Positions 1-8,293 of a stretch of DNA of 64,000 nt are shown here, in pieces; position 1 is the stretch's first letter; each line of letters opens with the position of its first letter. The notes beneath the pieces are model-generated. The model was not told the DNA's origin. It worked only from the letters and a program-made list of their open reading frames with translations, and did no database searches. A program made the position numbers and the translations under genes. This DNA is from Shewanella sp. MR-4 (GTDB lineage: Bacteria > Pseudomonadota > Gammaproteobacteria > Enterobacterales > Shewanellaceae), in the NCBI RefSeq assembly GCF_000014685.1, contig NC_008321.1, positions 4,461,001 to 4,525,000 of the forward strand, in the 5' to 3' direction.

Positions 1-1040
1 TGGAGATGGTCAAAGCCTTAGGCTATGACTTTGAATCTATGTACATTGGCGGCGGCACCACCACAGTATTAGAAGACGAACTCGCCCGTACCATTGAGCA
101 TGCCAAGACCCTATTCCCAAGCATTAAAGAAGTATCTTGCGAGTCGGATCCACAGCATTTAGACAGCCCAGGCTTTAAGCAACTCAAGGGCTTAGTGGAT
201 CGTATGTCCATCGGCGTACAAAGCTTTAACGATGACATTTTAAAAATGACCGACCGCCTCGAAAAATTCGGCACAGGTCAGCAAACCTTCGACAAGATCA
301 TGGCGGCCAAAGAGCTGTTCCCCATTATCAACGTCGACCTGATTTTTGGCTTCCGCGGTCAAACCGATGAAGTGATCCAGCACGACTTAGACATGGCCTC
401 ACGCCTCGACCCCAGACAGATCACCACCTATCCGCTGATGATCACGCACCAAACGCGTAAGAGTGTTAAAGGTAAACTGGCAGCGCCACAGGCGGATATG
501 GCCAACCAATATCGCCAGATCTTAAACCGTTTAAATGGTCAATATAATCAATTGTCTGCATGGGCCTTTGGTAAGGCGAATGACGAAGGCTTCGACGAAT
601 ATGTTATCGATTACGATGAGTATTTAGGGGTGGGTTCAGGCTCATTTAGCTTCTTGAATGACACTTTATACGTCAACACCTTCTCGCTGCGTAAATACCA
701 AGAGCGGATCGCCGCTGGCAAGATGGGCGTAGAGCAACAGAAAAACTACAGCAAAAAGGATGTGATGCAGTATCGCTTCCTGCTGGGGATGTTCTCTGGC
801 CGTCTATCGCGCAAATACTTCCGCGAAACCTTTGGCGTTAACTTAGACACAGCCCTGTTTAAGGAAATGACCTCGATGAAACTGATTGGCGCCATCAAGA
901 ACGACCCCACAGATCCCGATAATCTGATCATCACAGATAACGGTAAGATGATGGGCCTGTTAATGATGAAAGAGTTCTACGCCGGCATGGATAACGTGCG
1001 CGCCCAATTGCGTAAGCCACTCAAGCCCTGCGATATGTAA
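1..1040 (+). CDS. HemN-like radical SAM protein (5' truncated)
   Basis: The reading frame is open from the first bases of the window, so the start and the radical SAM CxxxCxxC cluster motif lie upstream. The visible 344 residues match the HemN/coproporphyrinogen III oxidase-like family: a YIGGGTTT motif near the left end (SAM-binding GGG), SIGVQSFND, and VDLIFGFRGQT, all conserved in HemN-type proteins. True HemN makes protoporphyrinogen anaerobically, but this large family also includes heme-utilisation enzymes of the HutW/ChuW type, which break down heme anaerobically. The C-terminal part is long and Lys/Met-rich and does not let me decide. A strong terminator hairpin follows directly. Family assignment is solid; the exact reaction is not. 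Confidence 0.8.
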   Translation, partial: EMVKALGYDFESMYIGGGTTTVLEDELARTIEHAKTLFPSIKEVSCESDPQHLDSPGFKQLKGLVDRMSIGVQSFNDDILKMTDRLEKFGTGQQTFDKIMAAKELFPIINVDLIFGFRGQTDEVIQHDLDMASRLDPRQITTYPLMITHQTRKSVKGKLAAPQADMANQYRQILNRLNGQYNQLSAWAFGKANDEGFDEYVIDYDEYLGVGSGSFSFLNDTLYVNTFSLRKYQERIAAGKMGVEQQKNYSKKDVMQYRFLLGMFSGRLSRKYFRETFGVNLDTALFKEMTSMKLIGAIKNDPTDPDNLIITDNGKMMGLLMMKEFYAGMDNVRAQLRKPLKPCDM

Positions 1041-1056
1041 ATATCGGTTGAACCAC

Positions 1057-1081
1057 AAAAGGCCCATGATGGGCCTTTTTG
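1057..1081 (+). terminator. Rho-independent terminator after the HemN-like gene
   Basis: Perfect stem AAAGGCCCAT / ATGGGCCTTTT with a one-base loop, followed by a T run. It starts 17 bases after the stop codon of the HemN-like gene. Confidence 0.9.
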
Positions 1082-1155
1082 TTAGCGCCATTTCAGGCTA
1101 CGCTTGCCACCACTCACGCATGAGTCTATCACCCAGTAATAAAGGAGTATTCGTT

Positions 1156-1389
1156 ATGGGTTTTAATGAGCAAGAAAGACAAGCACTACTCGCCGTTAAG
1201 GGCGTTGGCCCGACTGTCATTAAACGCTTTGAAGAAATCGGTATTAGCTCACTCGCGCAGTTGGCCGAGCATGAGGTCGAAGATATCGCCAACCTAGTCG
1301 CCAGCATGCTACGCACCACTTGTTGGAAGAACAGCCCACAGGCTCGCAATGCCATCGCCGCAGCCATTAAGCTTGCCCGCCGCGCTTAA
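1156..1389 (+). CDS. Small helix-hairpin-helix protein
   Basis: A 77-residue protein. Residues about 10-40 contain LLAVKGVGPTVIKRFEEIGI, the GVGPxxxxRL pattern of a helix-hairpin-helix domain, which binds the DNA or RNA backbone without sequence specificity. The start ATG is set by a good Shine-Dalgarno (AAAGGAG, 1141-1147) eight bases upstream; an upstream in-frame start at 1048 falls inside the preceding terminator and is unlikely. The C-terminal half is helical and Ala-rich with no further known motif. It stands alone between a terminator and a DUF4424 gene whose start is only about 30 bases away, so the two may be cotranscribed. Function unknown. Confidence 0.75.
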   Translation: MGFNEQERQALLAVKGVGPTVIKRFEEIGISSLAQLAEHEVEDIANLVASMLRTTCWKNSPQARNAIAAAIKLARRA

Positions 1390-1417
1390 TCCTTTATTGC
1401 TATCTTTTGAGATGTTT

Positions 1418-2353
1418 ATGTCAATCCATATTCGCGCCTTAATGGGCGGTTTACTCGCGCTGCTGAGCACAGCAGCCTTCGCCAATGACAGCAGTTTTGG
1501 TGATGCTAATGGCTCTATCACCCTTAAATATCAGCCACATATCAGTATGGACAAGGAGTCGCTCTTTATCAGCGAGGCCGAAGTCAAGGTCGATTACCTG
1601 TTTACCAACACCAGTTCGCAGGATCTTATCGTCCCCATCGCCTTCCCTATGCCGCCGATGTTTTTTGGCTCCGCCGATCACAGCAGCATCGATAACTTCA
1701 CCCTCAAAGTAAATGGCAAAACCCAACCAACTGAGCACAGGCTCGTCGCCCAACTTGCCGATAAGACGGATATTTCACAAGAGCTTAAAAAACTCGGCTG
1801 GGGCGTAGAAGAAGTCGCTTACTTTGCCGAGTATGGCGAAGTCCCCAAGGGCAAACCCGCGCTCCCCAAGGAATGGCTAGATGGGGACCAACAAATCGCC
1901 TTTACCCTGAGTGACTACTTTGTGTGGCAGCAAACCTTTCCCGCAGGTAAAGCCGTTGCCATCAGCCACAGTTATACCCCGAGCCTCCCAACGGGCGTGC
2001 CCGATACCGCCAGCAGTATTATCGATACTTACACTGAGCTTGCCTGTTTAGATGAAAGCGCCAAGCAAGGGATTCGTAAGCGAAACCTTATCGTTAAACA
2101 AGACGGCGAAGCTCAGGAGATTGGTGTCGAGTGGAGCCACCTTAGCTATATTTTGGTGACGGCCAATAACTGGCAAGGGGCGATTAAGGACTTCAAACTG
2201 ACGCTGAAAAAATCCCAGCCAACAGATCTCATTAGCTTGTGTTTTGATGGCGAGCTTAAAAAAATCGACCCACTCACCTTTGAGTTTCAGCAAAAGCAGT
2301 TCACGCCAACGCAGGATCTCAGCATCCTATTTATCCGTAAACCGGATTACTAA
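1418..2353 (+). CDS. DUF4424-like secreted protein
   Basis: A 311-residue protein with a clear signal peptide (hydrophobic core ALMGGLLALLSTAAFA, cut after AFA). The mature part begins with NDSS..G and has SMDKESLFISEAEVKVDYLF and VPIAFPMPPM, the pattern of the DUF4424 family of periplasmic proteins with unknown function. The C-terminal half has a beta-rich look and two Cys residues (in ELACLDE and SLCFDGE) that could form a disulphide. Start chosen at ATG 1418; an ATG six bases earlier (1412) would add two residues, and neither has a strong Shine-Dalgarno. Function unknown; probably a periplasmic or surface protein. Confidence 0.75.
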   Translation: MSIHIRALMGGLLALLSTAAFANDSSFGDANGSITLKYQPHISMDKESLFISEAEVKVDYLFTNTSSQDLIVPIAFPMPPMFFGSADHSSIDNFTLKVNGKTQPTEHRLVAQLADKTDISQELKKLGWGVEEVAYFAEYGEVPKGKPALPKEWLDGDQQIAFTLSDYFVWQQTFPAGKAVAISHSYTPSLPTGVPDTASSIIDTYTELACLDESAKQGIRKRNLIVKQDGEAQEIGVEWSHLSYILVTANNWQGAIKDFKLTLKKSQPTDLISLCFDGELKKIDPLTFEFQQKQFTPTQDLSILFIRKPDY

Positions 2354-2529
2354 GTGATCTTGAGTGCCATCGCTGTGAGCGCTGGGAGTGCGAGAACCTG
2401 ACAAGATCAGAATATGCGCCGTTAGTTTGCCCCATCTCAGTTGAAGTTGTGCGCCACCTATAGCGCATTCATTTCTTCCTCGAGCTAGAGTATGCTGTTC
2501 TATCCATTCGATTAAACAGTAGTAACGTA

Positions 2530-3402
2530 ATGCAAGATGTGGCCTTAGTGTTAGAGGGCGGCGGCCTGAGGGCAATTTATACCGCCGGTGTGTTAGATGC
2601 CTTTTTGCAGCAACAATTGCACTTCCCCTATGTCATTGGTGTATCGGCGGGGGCGATTTATCCCGCTTCTTATGTCTCACGCCAATTTGGCCGCAATTTA
2701 CAAATTCAGCAGCAATATCTGCGGGATAAGCGCTACATGGGGCTGCGCCACTGGTTAACCACGGGCAATTACGTCAACACCGACTTTACCTATAAGCGCA
2801 TGGCCTATGAGTTACTGCCTTTTGATTTTAAAACCTTTTTAGGCAGCGGAACCGAGTTTAAGGTCGGGGCGTTTAACTGCCAAACAGGACAAACTGATTA
2901 CTTTGGCATGGCCGATTTTCAAGAACACGACAAATTGCTCGATGTGCTTATCGCCTCCTCTAGCCTGCCTTTTATGGCCAATCCCTATCGGATAAACCAG
3001 CAAACCTACCTCGACGGCGGTATCGCCGCGCCCATTCCGGTAGCGAAGGCGCAGCAAGAGGGCTATAAGCGACAGGTGGTGATCCTGACTCAAGACGCAA
3101 ACTATCGAAAATCGCCGATGAAGTTCAACTGGTTAGCACGCAAGCGTTATCAAGCTTATCCGGCAGTGGCCGCCGCGCTCAAAGTACGCCACCAACGTTA
3201 TAACCAATCCCTCGAGGAACTCGCCCAGAGTGTTGCCAGCGGCCATACCTTTGTGATCCGCCCTGCTGCGCCACTTAACCTCTCGCGACTTGACCGCAAT
3301 ATCGATAAAGTGACCGCCGTATATCGCCAAGGGCTGGCCGATGGGCAGGCGATTTTGCCCAAGCTGCAGGCTTGGCTAAACACTGGGGCAGATATCAGTT
3401 AG
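2530..3402 (+). CDS. Patatin-like phospholipase
   Basis: A 290-residue protein of the patatin/RssA/YjjU group of acyl hydrolases. The oxyanion-hole glycine motif GGGLRA is at residues 10-15, the nucleophile elbow GVSAG at 37-41 (Ser39), and the catalytic Asp in DGG at 162-164. All catalytic Ser-Asp dyad elements are therefore present. There is no signal peptide, so it should act in the cytoplasm or at the inner membrane on phospholipids or other acyl esters. Its length is like E. coli YjjU. It is a single gene convergent with the LysR gene, with ends overlapping by eight bases. The substrate cannot be told from sequence. Confidence 0.88.
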   Translation: MQDVALVLEGGGLRAIYTAGVLDAFLQQQLHFPYVIGVSAGAIYPASYVSRQFGRNLQIQQQYLRDKRYMGLRHWLTTGNYVNTDFTYKRMAYELLPFDFKTFLGSGTEFKVGAFNCQTGQTDYFGMADFQEHDKLLDVLIASSSLPFMANPYRINQQTYLDGGIAAPIPVAKAQQEGYKRQVVILTQDANYRKSPMKFNWLARKRYQAYPAVAAALKVRHQRYNQSLEELAQSVASGHTFVIRPAAPLNLSRLDRNIDKVTAVYRQGLADGQAILPKLQAWLNTGADIS

Positions 3403-4330
3403 GGAGCGAGGCGCTGACTTTGTTAATAATCAGTTCCCGCAGCCATTTATGGCTGAGATCGTGCTCGAAATGCTTATGCCACATCAGCAGATACGCACCG
3501 GGGATCAGTTTAATCGGTGAGGGTAAATACATAAGATCAAACGACTTCATCACCGCCAAGGCATAACGGGAAGGAGCGCAGAGAATCAAATCACTCTGCT
3601 CACACAGGGCCAACGCACTCTGGAAGTCGGTCATATTCACCGCAATATCCCGTTTACGCCCTTGGATTTGCAGCACATCGTCTAACAACCAATGTTCCAA
3701 ACCACCAAAAGCAACCTGTAATTGGCGATAGCTTAAAAAGGTATCGAGATCCCATTCCTGCGATAGTGCAGGATGGTCACGGCGCATCAGGCACACTGTG
3801 TAATCCTGAACCAATTCAACATAATGGATATCGTCCGGAATATGGTTTACGTGCATGGGCGAACGTTCATCCCATTCGCGACAACCTATGGCTAGATCGA
3901 TATCGCAGCGCTGGAGTCTGTCCATGGTATCCAGCCGCCAGGTTTGGCAATTAATGCTCACACCGGGCGCCTGCGCTAAGAGCGAAGGCATAAAGTGTGG
4001 GAAGGTCAGCGAATAGGTCGTTTCGACCAGATGCATCCGAAACTGGCGCTGGCTTAAGGCGGGTTCAAAACTGTCTGGCCGGGTAAATTGCGCTAATTGC
4101 TGTAAGCATTGACGTAAATCGGGCGCCAGCGACAGTGCCTTGGGCGTCGGCTTGAGGCCGTAGGCGGTGCGCTCGAATAAGGGGTCATCAAACACTTCAC
4201 GCAGGCGAGTCAATTGCTTGCTCACCGCCGACTGACTCAAATGCAGCCGCGCCGCTGCGGCCGTGACACTCTGCTCCTCGAGGAGAATTTCCAGTACGGG
4301 CAGTAAGTTTAAGTCTAAGTGTTTTAACAT
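3395..4330 (-). CDS. LysR-family transcriptional regulator
   Basis: A 311-residue LysR-type regulator. Residues about 5-65 form the winged HTH (LEILLEEQSVTAAAARLHLS, then QSAVSKQLTRLRE), followed by a periplasmic-binding-protein-like effector domain. The start ATG follows the stop codon of the EamA exporter with no gap, and its Shine-Dalgarno (GAGGGG) lies inside the exporter's last codons, so the two genes are translationally linked and the regulator probably controls the exporter. The protein is clearly paralogous to the LysR at 23855-24814: both have LLEEQSVT, a DDPLF.RTA.GLKPT stretch and a HKWMR/HKWLR ending. The effector is unknown; related regulators near exporters often sense toxic or amino-acid-like compounds. 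Confidence 0.9.
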   Translation of the reverse strand: MLKHLDLNLLPVLEILLEEQSVTAAAARLHLSQSAVSKQLTRLREVFDDPLFERTAYGLKPTPKALSLAPDLRQCLQQLAQFTRPDSFEPALSQRQFRMHLVETTYSLTFPHFMPSLLAQAPGVSINCQTWRLDTMDRLQRCDIDLAIGCREWDERSPMHVNHIPDDIHYVELVQDYTVCLMRRDHPALSQEWDLDTFLSYRQLQVAFGGLEHWLLDDVLQIQGRKRDIAVNMTDFQSALALCEQSDLILCAPSRYALAVMKSFDLMYLPSPIKLIPGAYLLMWHKHFEHDLSHKWLRELIINKVSASLPN

Positions 4331-5185
4331 CTAACCCCTCGCTTTTAAGGGATTCCACCTCAAGTTTTGCGGCAACTTCATCAGCAGTAGCGACAGCAAA
4401 ATCACTAAAATCCCTGCCCACTGGCGCATATCTAAGGCTTCACCCACAATCAATACGCCTAATGATACGGCAACCACGGGATTGACTAAAGCCACCATCC
4501 CCATGATTTCTGGTCCTAAATTTCGCATTGACCAGAGCCAAGCCCAATAAGCCACTGCGGTATTGGCGGTAACCAACCAGATTAACGAGGGAACCACATC
4601 CATACTGGGGATCTGTGGCGGCCCCGCCATAAACCAAGCCAGCGGGATCAACATCAATCCCCCCAAGAGTAATTGCCAAGCGGTGAGCACTAAAAAGTCG
4701 CCCACATCCCAGCGCTGCATCCAACGGGAAGAAAAGGCAATCAGAGTCGTCGCGCTCAGCATACACAGTACACCAATCGGGTCGAGATCCGCCGAGGGAT
4801 TCAGTAATAGAATCACGCCACCGAGGCCCATTAAGCCAAGCAGTAACCACTTCATCCCCGGGCGTTTTTTATCAATCAGCCAAGCGAGGATCAAAAAGAT
4901 TAATGGCAATGTCGCACCCAGCGTGCCCGCAACGGCGCCGGGTAGCCGATAGGCGCCAATAAACAGCAGCGCAAAGAAGGCGCCAATATTACAAAACGCC
5001 AGCAAGCTTAATTTAGACCATGCCAGTGTCGGCAAACGTGGGCGCAGCATCAGCAGCAAAATGCCCGCAGGCAGCGCGCGCCAAACCGCCACCCAGTAGG
5101 GTGACATATCCTGTAAGTAAAGACTCACCAGTGCATAGGTGGTCCCCCAAAACACGGGGGCGAGTAACGCAATCACAAACGGCAT
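4331..5185 (-). CDS. EamA-family (DMT) exporter
   Basis: A 284-residue membrane protein with about ten hydrophobic helices in two homologous halves, the plan of the drug/metabolite transporter superfamily. The start FVIALLAPVFWGTTYALVSL is typical of EamA proteins such as RhaT/YdcZ relatives. Members export amino acids, nucleosides or toxic compounds, or import solutes; the substrate cannot be read from sequence. The gene is first in a two-gene unit with the LysR regulator. A perfect short palindrome (5201-5214) lies just upstream of the start and could be an operator. Good start: AAGAAG precedes the ATG. Confidence 0.88.
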   Translation of the reverse strand: MPFVIALLAPVFWGTTYALVSLYLQDMSPYWVAVWRALPAGILLLMLRPRLPTLAWSKLSLLAFCNIGAFFALLFIGAYRLPGAVAGTLGATLPLIFLILAWLIDKKRPGMKWLLLGLMGLGGVILLLNPSADLDPIGVLCMLSATTLIAFSSRWMQRWDVGDFLVLTAWQLLLGGLMLIPLAWFMAGPPQIPSMDVVPSLIWLVTANTAVAYWAWLWSMRNLGPEIMGMVALVNPVVAVSLGVLIVGEALDMRQWAGILVILLSLLLMKLPQNLRWNPLKARG

Positions 5186-5200
5186 AATGACTTCTTAAAA

Positions 5201-5214
5201 AGTATCTTGATACT
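5201..5214. promoter_or_regulatory. Palindrome upstream of the EamA exporter
   Basis: Perfect inverted repeat AGTATC-TT-GATACT located 16 bases upstream of the exporter start. Its place and symmetry suit a repressor or LysR-type operator, but LysR boxes usually have a longer spacer, so the link to the neighbouring LysR is a guess. Confidence 0.35.
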
Positions 5215-5347
5215 GAGATATATTACTTTGAGAGAATAGAACAGGCAAGTGCTGAGATAAGGTTAATAGGGAGAAAAGAAAAATGGATTCGCGTTTATAC
5301 TGCTTTAGATATGCGCACGCAGAGCTGCGCTTAAGGCTTGTTTGCCG

Positions 5348-5353
5348 TATAAT
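5348..5353 (+). promoter_or_regulatory. Candidate -10 box of trmL
   Basis: A perfect TATAAT lies 30 bases before the trmL start. No good TTGACA-like -35 is seen at 16-18 bases upstream, so this is a weak call. Confidence 0.4.
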
Positions 5354-5382
5354 CGGGCGTCATTTTTTACAGGCGGGCAAGC

Positions 5383-5847
5383 ATGTTCCATATCGCACTC
5401 TATGAGCCAGAAATCGCACCCAACACGGGTAATATCATTCGCCTTTGCGCAAACAACGGCAGCCAACTGCATCTAATTGAGCCACTAGGGTTTGATTTTG
5501 AAGAGAAAAAACTGCGCCGCGCGGGCCTAGACTATGCCGATTTAACCAATGTGACTCGCCATAAAAACTTCGATGCCTTCCTCGAAGCCATGGCAGGCAA
5601 ACGCATTATGGCCTGTACCACTAAGGGCAGCCGCCCTCACACTGAACTCAGTTTTGCCAAGGATGACGTGCTATTATTTGGCCCAGAAACCCGTGGGCTA
5701 CCTATGCCAATTATCGAGTCGATCCCAACCGAGCAGCGATTACGCATTCCGATGGCGGCCACCAGTCGCAGCCTCAATCTCTCCAATGCCGTGGCGATTA
5801 TCAGCTACGAAGCCTGGCGTCAGCTCGGGTTTGAAGGCGCAATTTAA
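5383..5847 (+). CDS. trmL: tRNA (cytidine/uridine-34-2'-O)-methyltransferase TrmL
   Basis: A 154-residue SPOUT methyltransferase very close to E. coli TrmL (YibK): it opens with HIALYEPEIAPNTGNIIRLC, has RRAGLDYAD and the SAM-knot motifs FGPETRGLP and RSLNLSNAVAI, and ends with EAWRQLGF. TrmL methylates the 2'-hydroxyl of the wobble nucleotide of two tRNA-Leu isoacceptors, using SAM; Asn and Arg residues typical of the family are in place. Full length for the family. It is a single gene flanked by a divergent exporter and, downstream, by an AT-rich insert. Confidence 0.95.
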   Translation: MFHIALYEPEIAPNTGNIIRLCANNGSQLHLIEPLGFDFEEKKLRRAGLDYADLTNVTRHKNFDAFLEAMAGKRIMACTTKGSRPHTELSFAKDDVLLFGPETRGLPMPIIESIPTEQRLRIPMAATSRSLNLSNAVAIISYEAWRQLGFEGAI

Positions 5848-5864
5848 TAGGTAGGAATACTGAT

Positions 5865-5900
5865 TTGGATTAGGCTGGACTTCACCAGCCAATTTTCCAA
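5865..5900 (+). terminator. Probable terminator of trmL
   Basis: Imperfect long stem: GGCTGG / CCAGCC around a six-base loop, extended outward by TTGGA / TCCAA. It starts 17 bases after the trmL stop; there is only a short T-rich segment inside the right arm. Confidence 0.55.
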
Positions 5901-6401
5901 TCACTCAGCCAAATCATTCAGCCATCCACGCCGAAAGATCGCTTTAACTCAATTCACACCAAAACCAGATAACCTTGCCGCTATGTGTACAGTATGAATT
6001 GTCATTGTTACCTCAGTGACACGCCGCCTTTTTATTTAACAAGAGTTATCCCTATAGGCTCGACGGCGGCATCCATGCCGCCAACGGTCACTGGTGCAAC
6101 AAATGCCAATCTTCACTAACCCTTTCGCTGCTCATTCAGCTAAAAAGGTATTGTCCCTTTTCGAGTTAGAATAAAAATTCATTCATATTTTGATACTACA
6201 GATTTCCCCTACTAAAACTTATCTAAAGGGCGTAAAGAAGCCCCCTGTATCCTACTTAGATAACAAAGGGGCGACCTAGTTTGTTCCACTTATCACTAAC
6301 ACACTGATTTTTCTTTGATATAAAAAATAAAGGCGGCATTATAATGATACAAAAGATGCAGATTAGCTGCTTAAGACGCGTTATGTACTAGGGGATTTTG
6401 A
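5901..6401. other. AT-rich intergenic region, left edge of accessory insert
   Basis: About 500 bases with no supported gene. Composition becomes visibly more AT-rich towards the right. It holds a perfect hairpin GGCGGCAT-CC-ATGCCGCC (6065-6082) and, at 6219-6273, an inverted repeat TTATCTAA / TTAGATAA whose arms are followed by the similar sequences AAAGGGCG and AAAGGGGCG. These could be remnants of a repeat element or the insertion boundary of the two-gene island that follows. No integrase, tRNA or transposase trace was found. Confidence 0.4.
6065..6082. repeat. GC-rich perfect hairpin
   Basis: GGCGGCAT-CC-ATGCCGCC, an eight-base-pair perfect stem with a two-base loop, in otherwise AT-rich intergenic DNA. 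It resembles the small dispersed palindromes of gammaproteobacterial genomes, but its copy number cannot be seen here. Confidence 0.4.
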
Positions 6402-7280
6402 ATGATCATCAGCAGTAAAACGAGTGAAAAACTTCGAGACTTAATAAACGAAGAGACTGAGTATCGTTCTGGGCCAAATTTGGTTAAGTTTTTTAATGCT
6501 CTAGGTTTTAATCACTCATATGGACAAGGCTTCCCCTCTCGTTGGAAGTATACAGACGATTGTTTAGAAGTAATCAATGGAACACCTCAACTTGATAAGT
6601 GCATTAAAACAGTATTCAATCCCGTCAATTTTATTAGCCGCATTGACAAGTTGGATCGCTGTATTGTCGAATTTAACCAGTATTTAGCTTTTGATAAATG
6701 GCAAGTTGTTAGAAATGAAGCTGAAATAACCTTCAAGAAGCTTCATAAAGTGGAGTTTAACGAGGATAGAGTGAAATCAAGTAGTCTGTCTGAGTCTGAT
6801 TTTTTAAGTCGAGAGTTTAGTGGTTTCACTATCTCTGATTTAGGCTTGGACCCAAATGTAACTGATGTACTGAACAAACGAGTCGATGAAATTGAAAAAA
6901 ATTATAATTCGGCAGCTTACCTTTCTACTATTTTAATCGCTGGTAGTACTTTAGAAGGTGTTTTTCTTGGATTAGCTTCTATTTATCCACGAGCATTTAA
7001 CACGGTGAAGTCTTCCCCAAAAAATCGTGACGGTAAGGTTCAACCATTTCATGAATGGACTCTCGCTGCCTTTATTGATGTGGCAAAAGACTTAGAACTA
7101 ATTCAGTTAGATACCCATAAATTTTCACATATTTTGAGGGACTTTCGTAATTATATTCACCCTTATCAACAAATGTCATCAGGCTTCACACCAAGAGAGC
7201 ATACAGCTAAGATTTGTTTACAAGTACTTAAGGCTGCAATTACTGAAATAACTCTAAGCATCAATAAGCTACGTAATTAA
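6402..7280 (+). CDS. AbiJ/HEPN-like protein, putative defence gene
   Basis: A 292-residue protein in AT-rich DNA with codon use unlike its neighbours. The N-terminal part (SSKTSEKLRDLINEET, then LVKFFNALGF and SRWKYTDD) resembles the N-terminal domains of AbiJ-like abortive-infection proteins. The C-terminal third is helical and carries RDFRNYIHP, which fits the R-x4-6-H active-site motif of HEPN RNases, preceded by a helix with ILIAGSTLEGVFLGLA. HEPN proteins usually cut RNA and act in phage defence or toxin systems. The start has a good GGGGAT Shine-Dalgarno. The next gene follows after 33 bases on the same strand and is also defence-like. The domain resemblance is from memory and needs a profile search; a specific function is inference. 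Confidence 0.6.
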   Translation: MIISSKTSEKLRDLINEETEYRSGPNLVKFFNALGFNHSYGQGFPSRWKYTDDCLEVINGTPQLDKCIKTVFNPVNFISRIDKLDRCIVEFNQYLAFDKWQVVRNEAEITFKKLHKVEFNEDRVKSSSLSESDFLSREFSGFTISDLGLDPNVTDVLNKRVDEIEKNYNSAAYLSTILIAGSTLEGVFLGLASIYPRAFNTVKSSPKNRDGKVQPFHEWTLAAFIDVAKDLELIQLDTHKFSHILRDFRNYIHPYQQMSSGFTPREHTAKICLQVLKAAITEITLSINKLRN

Positions 7281-7313
7281 TGCGGCTAAGCTTCATTCAA
7301 ATAGTGATATACA

Positions 7314-8174
7314 ATGAAATTAAAACATTTATTACAGCATGATTTTATAAAAGACTTTGAAGGGCTCTTAGTTACTGAGTTTGAAAAAACATTATTTGTA
7401 GCGAGCCTAAGAAACTATTGTTCTCATGGAAATCCGTTGAGGTTTCACAACTTTGCTTTCTCAATGAGAGAGCTTGTTTTACGGATTATTGATCGCAGAG
7501 CTCCTGATAGCAAAGTTAAGTCTGCAGCTTGGTATTCGAGAGAGAGTGATAGATTCGAAATAACTAGGCGTCAAAAACTCAAATATTGCGCTCAAGGAAT
7601 GCTGTCAGACGCTTATTTGGATACTGTGTCGTTAGAAGATCTAAATCACAGCATTAAAGACTACCTCAAAGAATTTAACTTCTTCAATAAATATACCCAT
7701 ATTACAGAAAAACACTTAAACACTTGCCCTAAGCAGTTTTACGCAGATATGAAGTTTATTATTCAGCGCTCTAGAGAAGTGATTGAAGAAATTGATTCGA
7801 TGGAAAATTTAGTAGTCAATAGCATTCATGATACCTTACAAGATCACCTATTCGACTACGTTATCAATAACTTTCCAAGTGAGCTAGACATCCTAGCACA
7901 CAACGTAATAGTTGAATCTGTATCTCCAGAGGAGCTTGTGGTTACTTATCTAGAGGAAAACGGTATCACTGTAGCGGTCTCGGGTACAGTTTATGTTACT
8001 CAAGAATACGGTAGAGGGGAGGACTTTACAGAATTATATGAAAACTATCCTTTTAGTGTTTCTATTGACTTAACTGTTGAGGATCCTACTGATATTACTA
8101 TTGACCAGCATGACTTTAAAATTGATACGTCATCGTGGTTTGAAGTTGAGGAAGAGCTTGAAACTGAAGGTTGA
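7314..8174 (+). CDS. Predicted pPIWI-associated nuclease-like protein
   Basis: A 286-residue protein. The pattern in its first third, LRNYCSHGNPLRFHNFAFSM then RELVLRIIDRRAPD, AWY, and TRRQKLKYCAQG, is what I recall for the predicted nuclease family found next to prokaryotic PIWI-RE (pPIWI_RE) genes; RNYCSH also fits a HEPN R-x4-H motif. The C-terminal third (HNVIVESVSPEELVVTYLEE and onward, with an acidic end DTSSWFEVEEELE) matches the same family's beta-rich tail. No pPIWI gene is present here, so this would be an orphan member. It probably forms a two-gene unit with the preceding HEPN-like gene. A hairpin terminator follows. Function is inferred only. Confidence 0.55.
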   Translation: MKLKHLLQHDFIKDFEGLLVTEFEKTLFVASLRNYCSHGNPLRFHNFAFSMRELVLRIIDRRAPDSKVKSAAWYSRESDRFEITRRQKLKYCAQGMLSDAYLDTVSLEDLNHSIKDYLKEFNFFNKYTHITEKHLNTCPKQFYADMKFIIQRSREVIEEIDSMENLVVNSIHDTLQDHLFDYVINNFPSELDILAHNVIVESVSPEELVVTYLEENGITVAVSGTVYVTQEYGRGEDFTELYENYPFSVSIDLTVEDPTDITIDQHDFKIDTSSWFEVEEELETEG

Positions 8175-8218
8175 TCAGTGTTTAAGGCTTCAAGATATTA
8201 TTTCTAATCTCAGTTCAG

Positions 8219-8248
8219 CGAGCTAGAACAGAAACTCTAGCTCGTTTA
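8219..8248 (+). terminator. Terminator of the two-gene defence-like unit
   Basis: Perfect nine-base-pair stem CGAGCTAGA / TCTAGCTCG with an eight-base loop and a short T run, 45 bases after the stop of the upstream gene. Confidence 0.7.
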
Positions 8249-8293
8249 TGTCCCCAAAGTGAGTTGCGTATTGTCGAGTATGAATAATTCGGC

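Noticed and set aside
5847..6402. A phage attachment site or tRNA at the left edge of the island
   Set aside because: No tRNA-like fold, no integrase and no matching direct repeat at the right edge was found.
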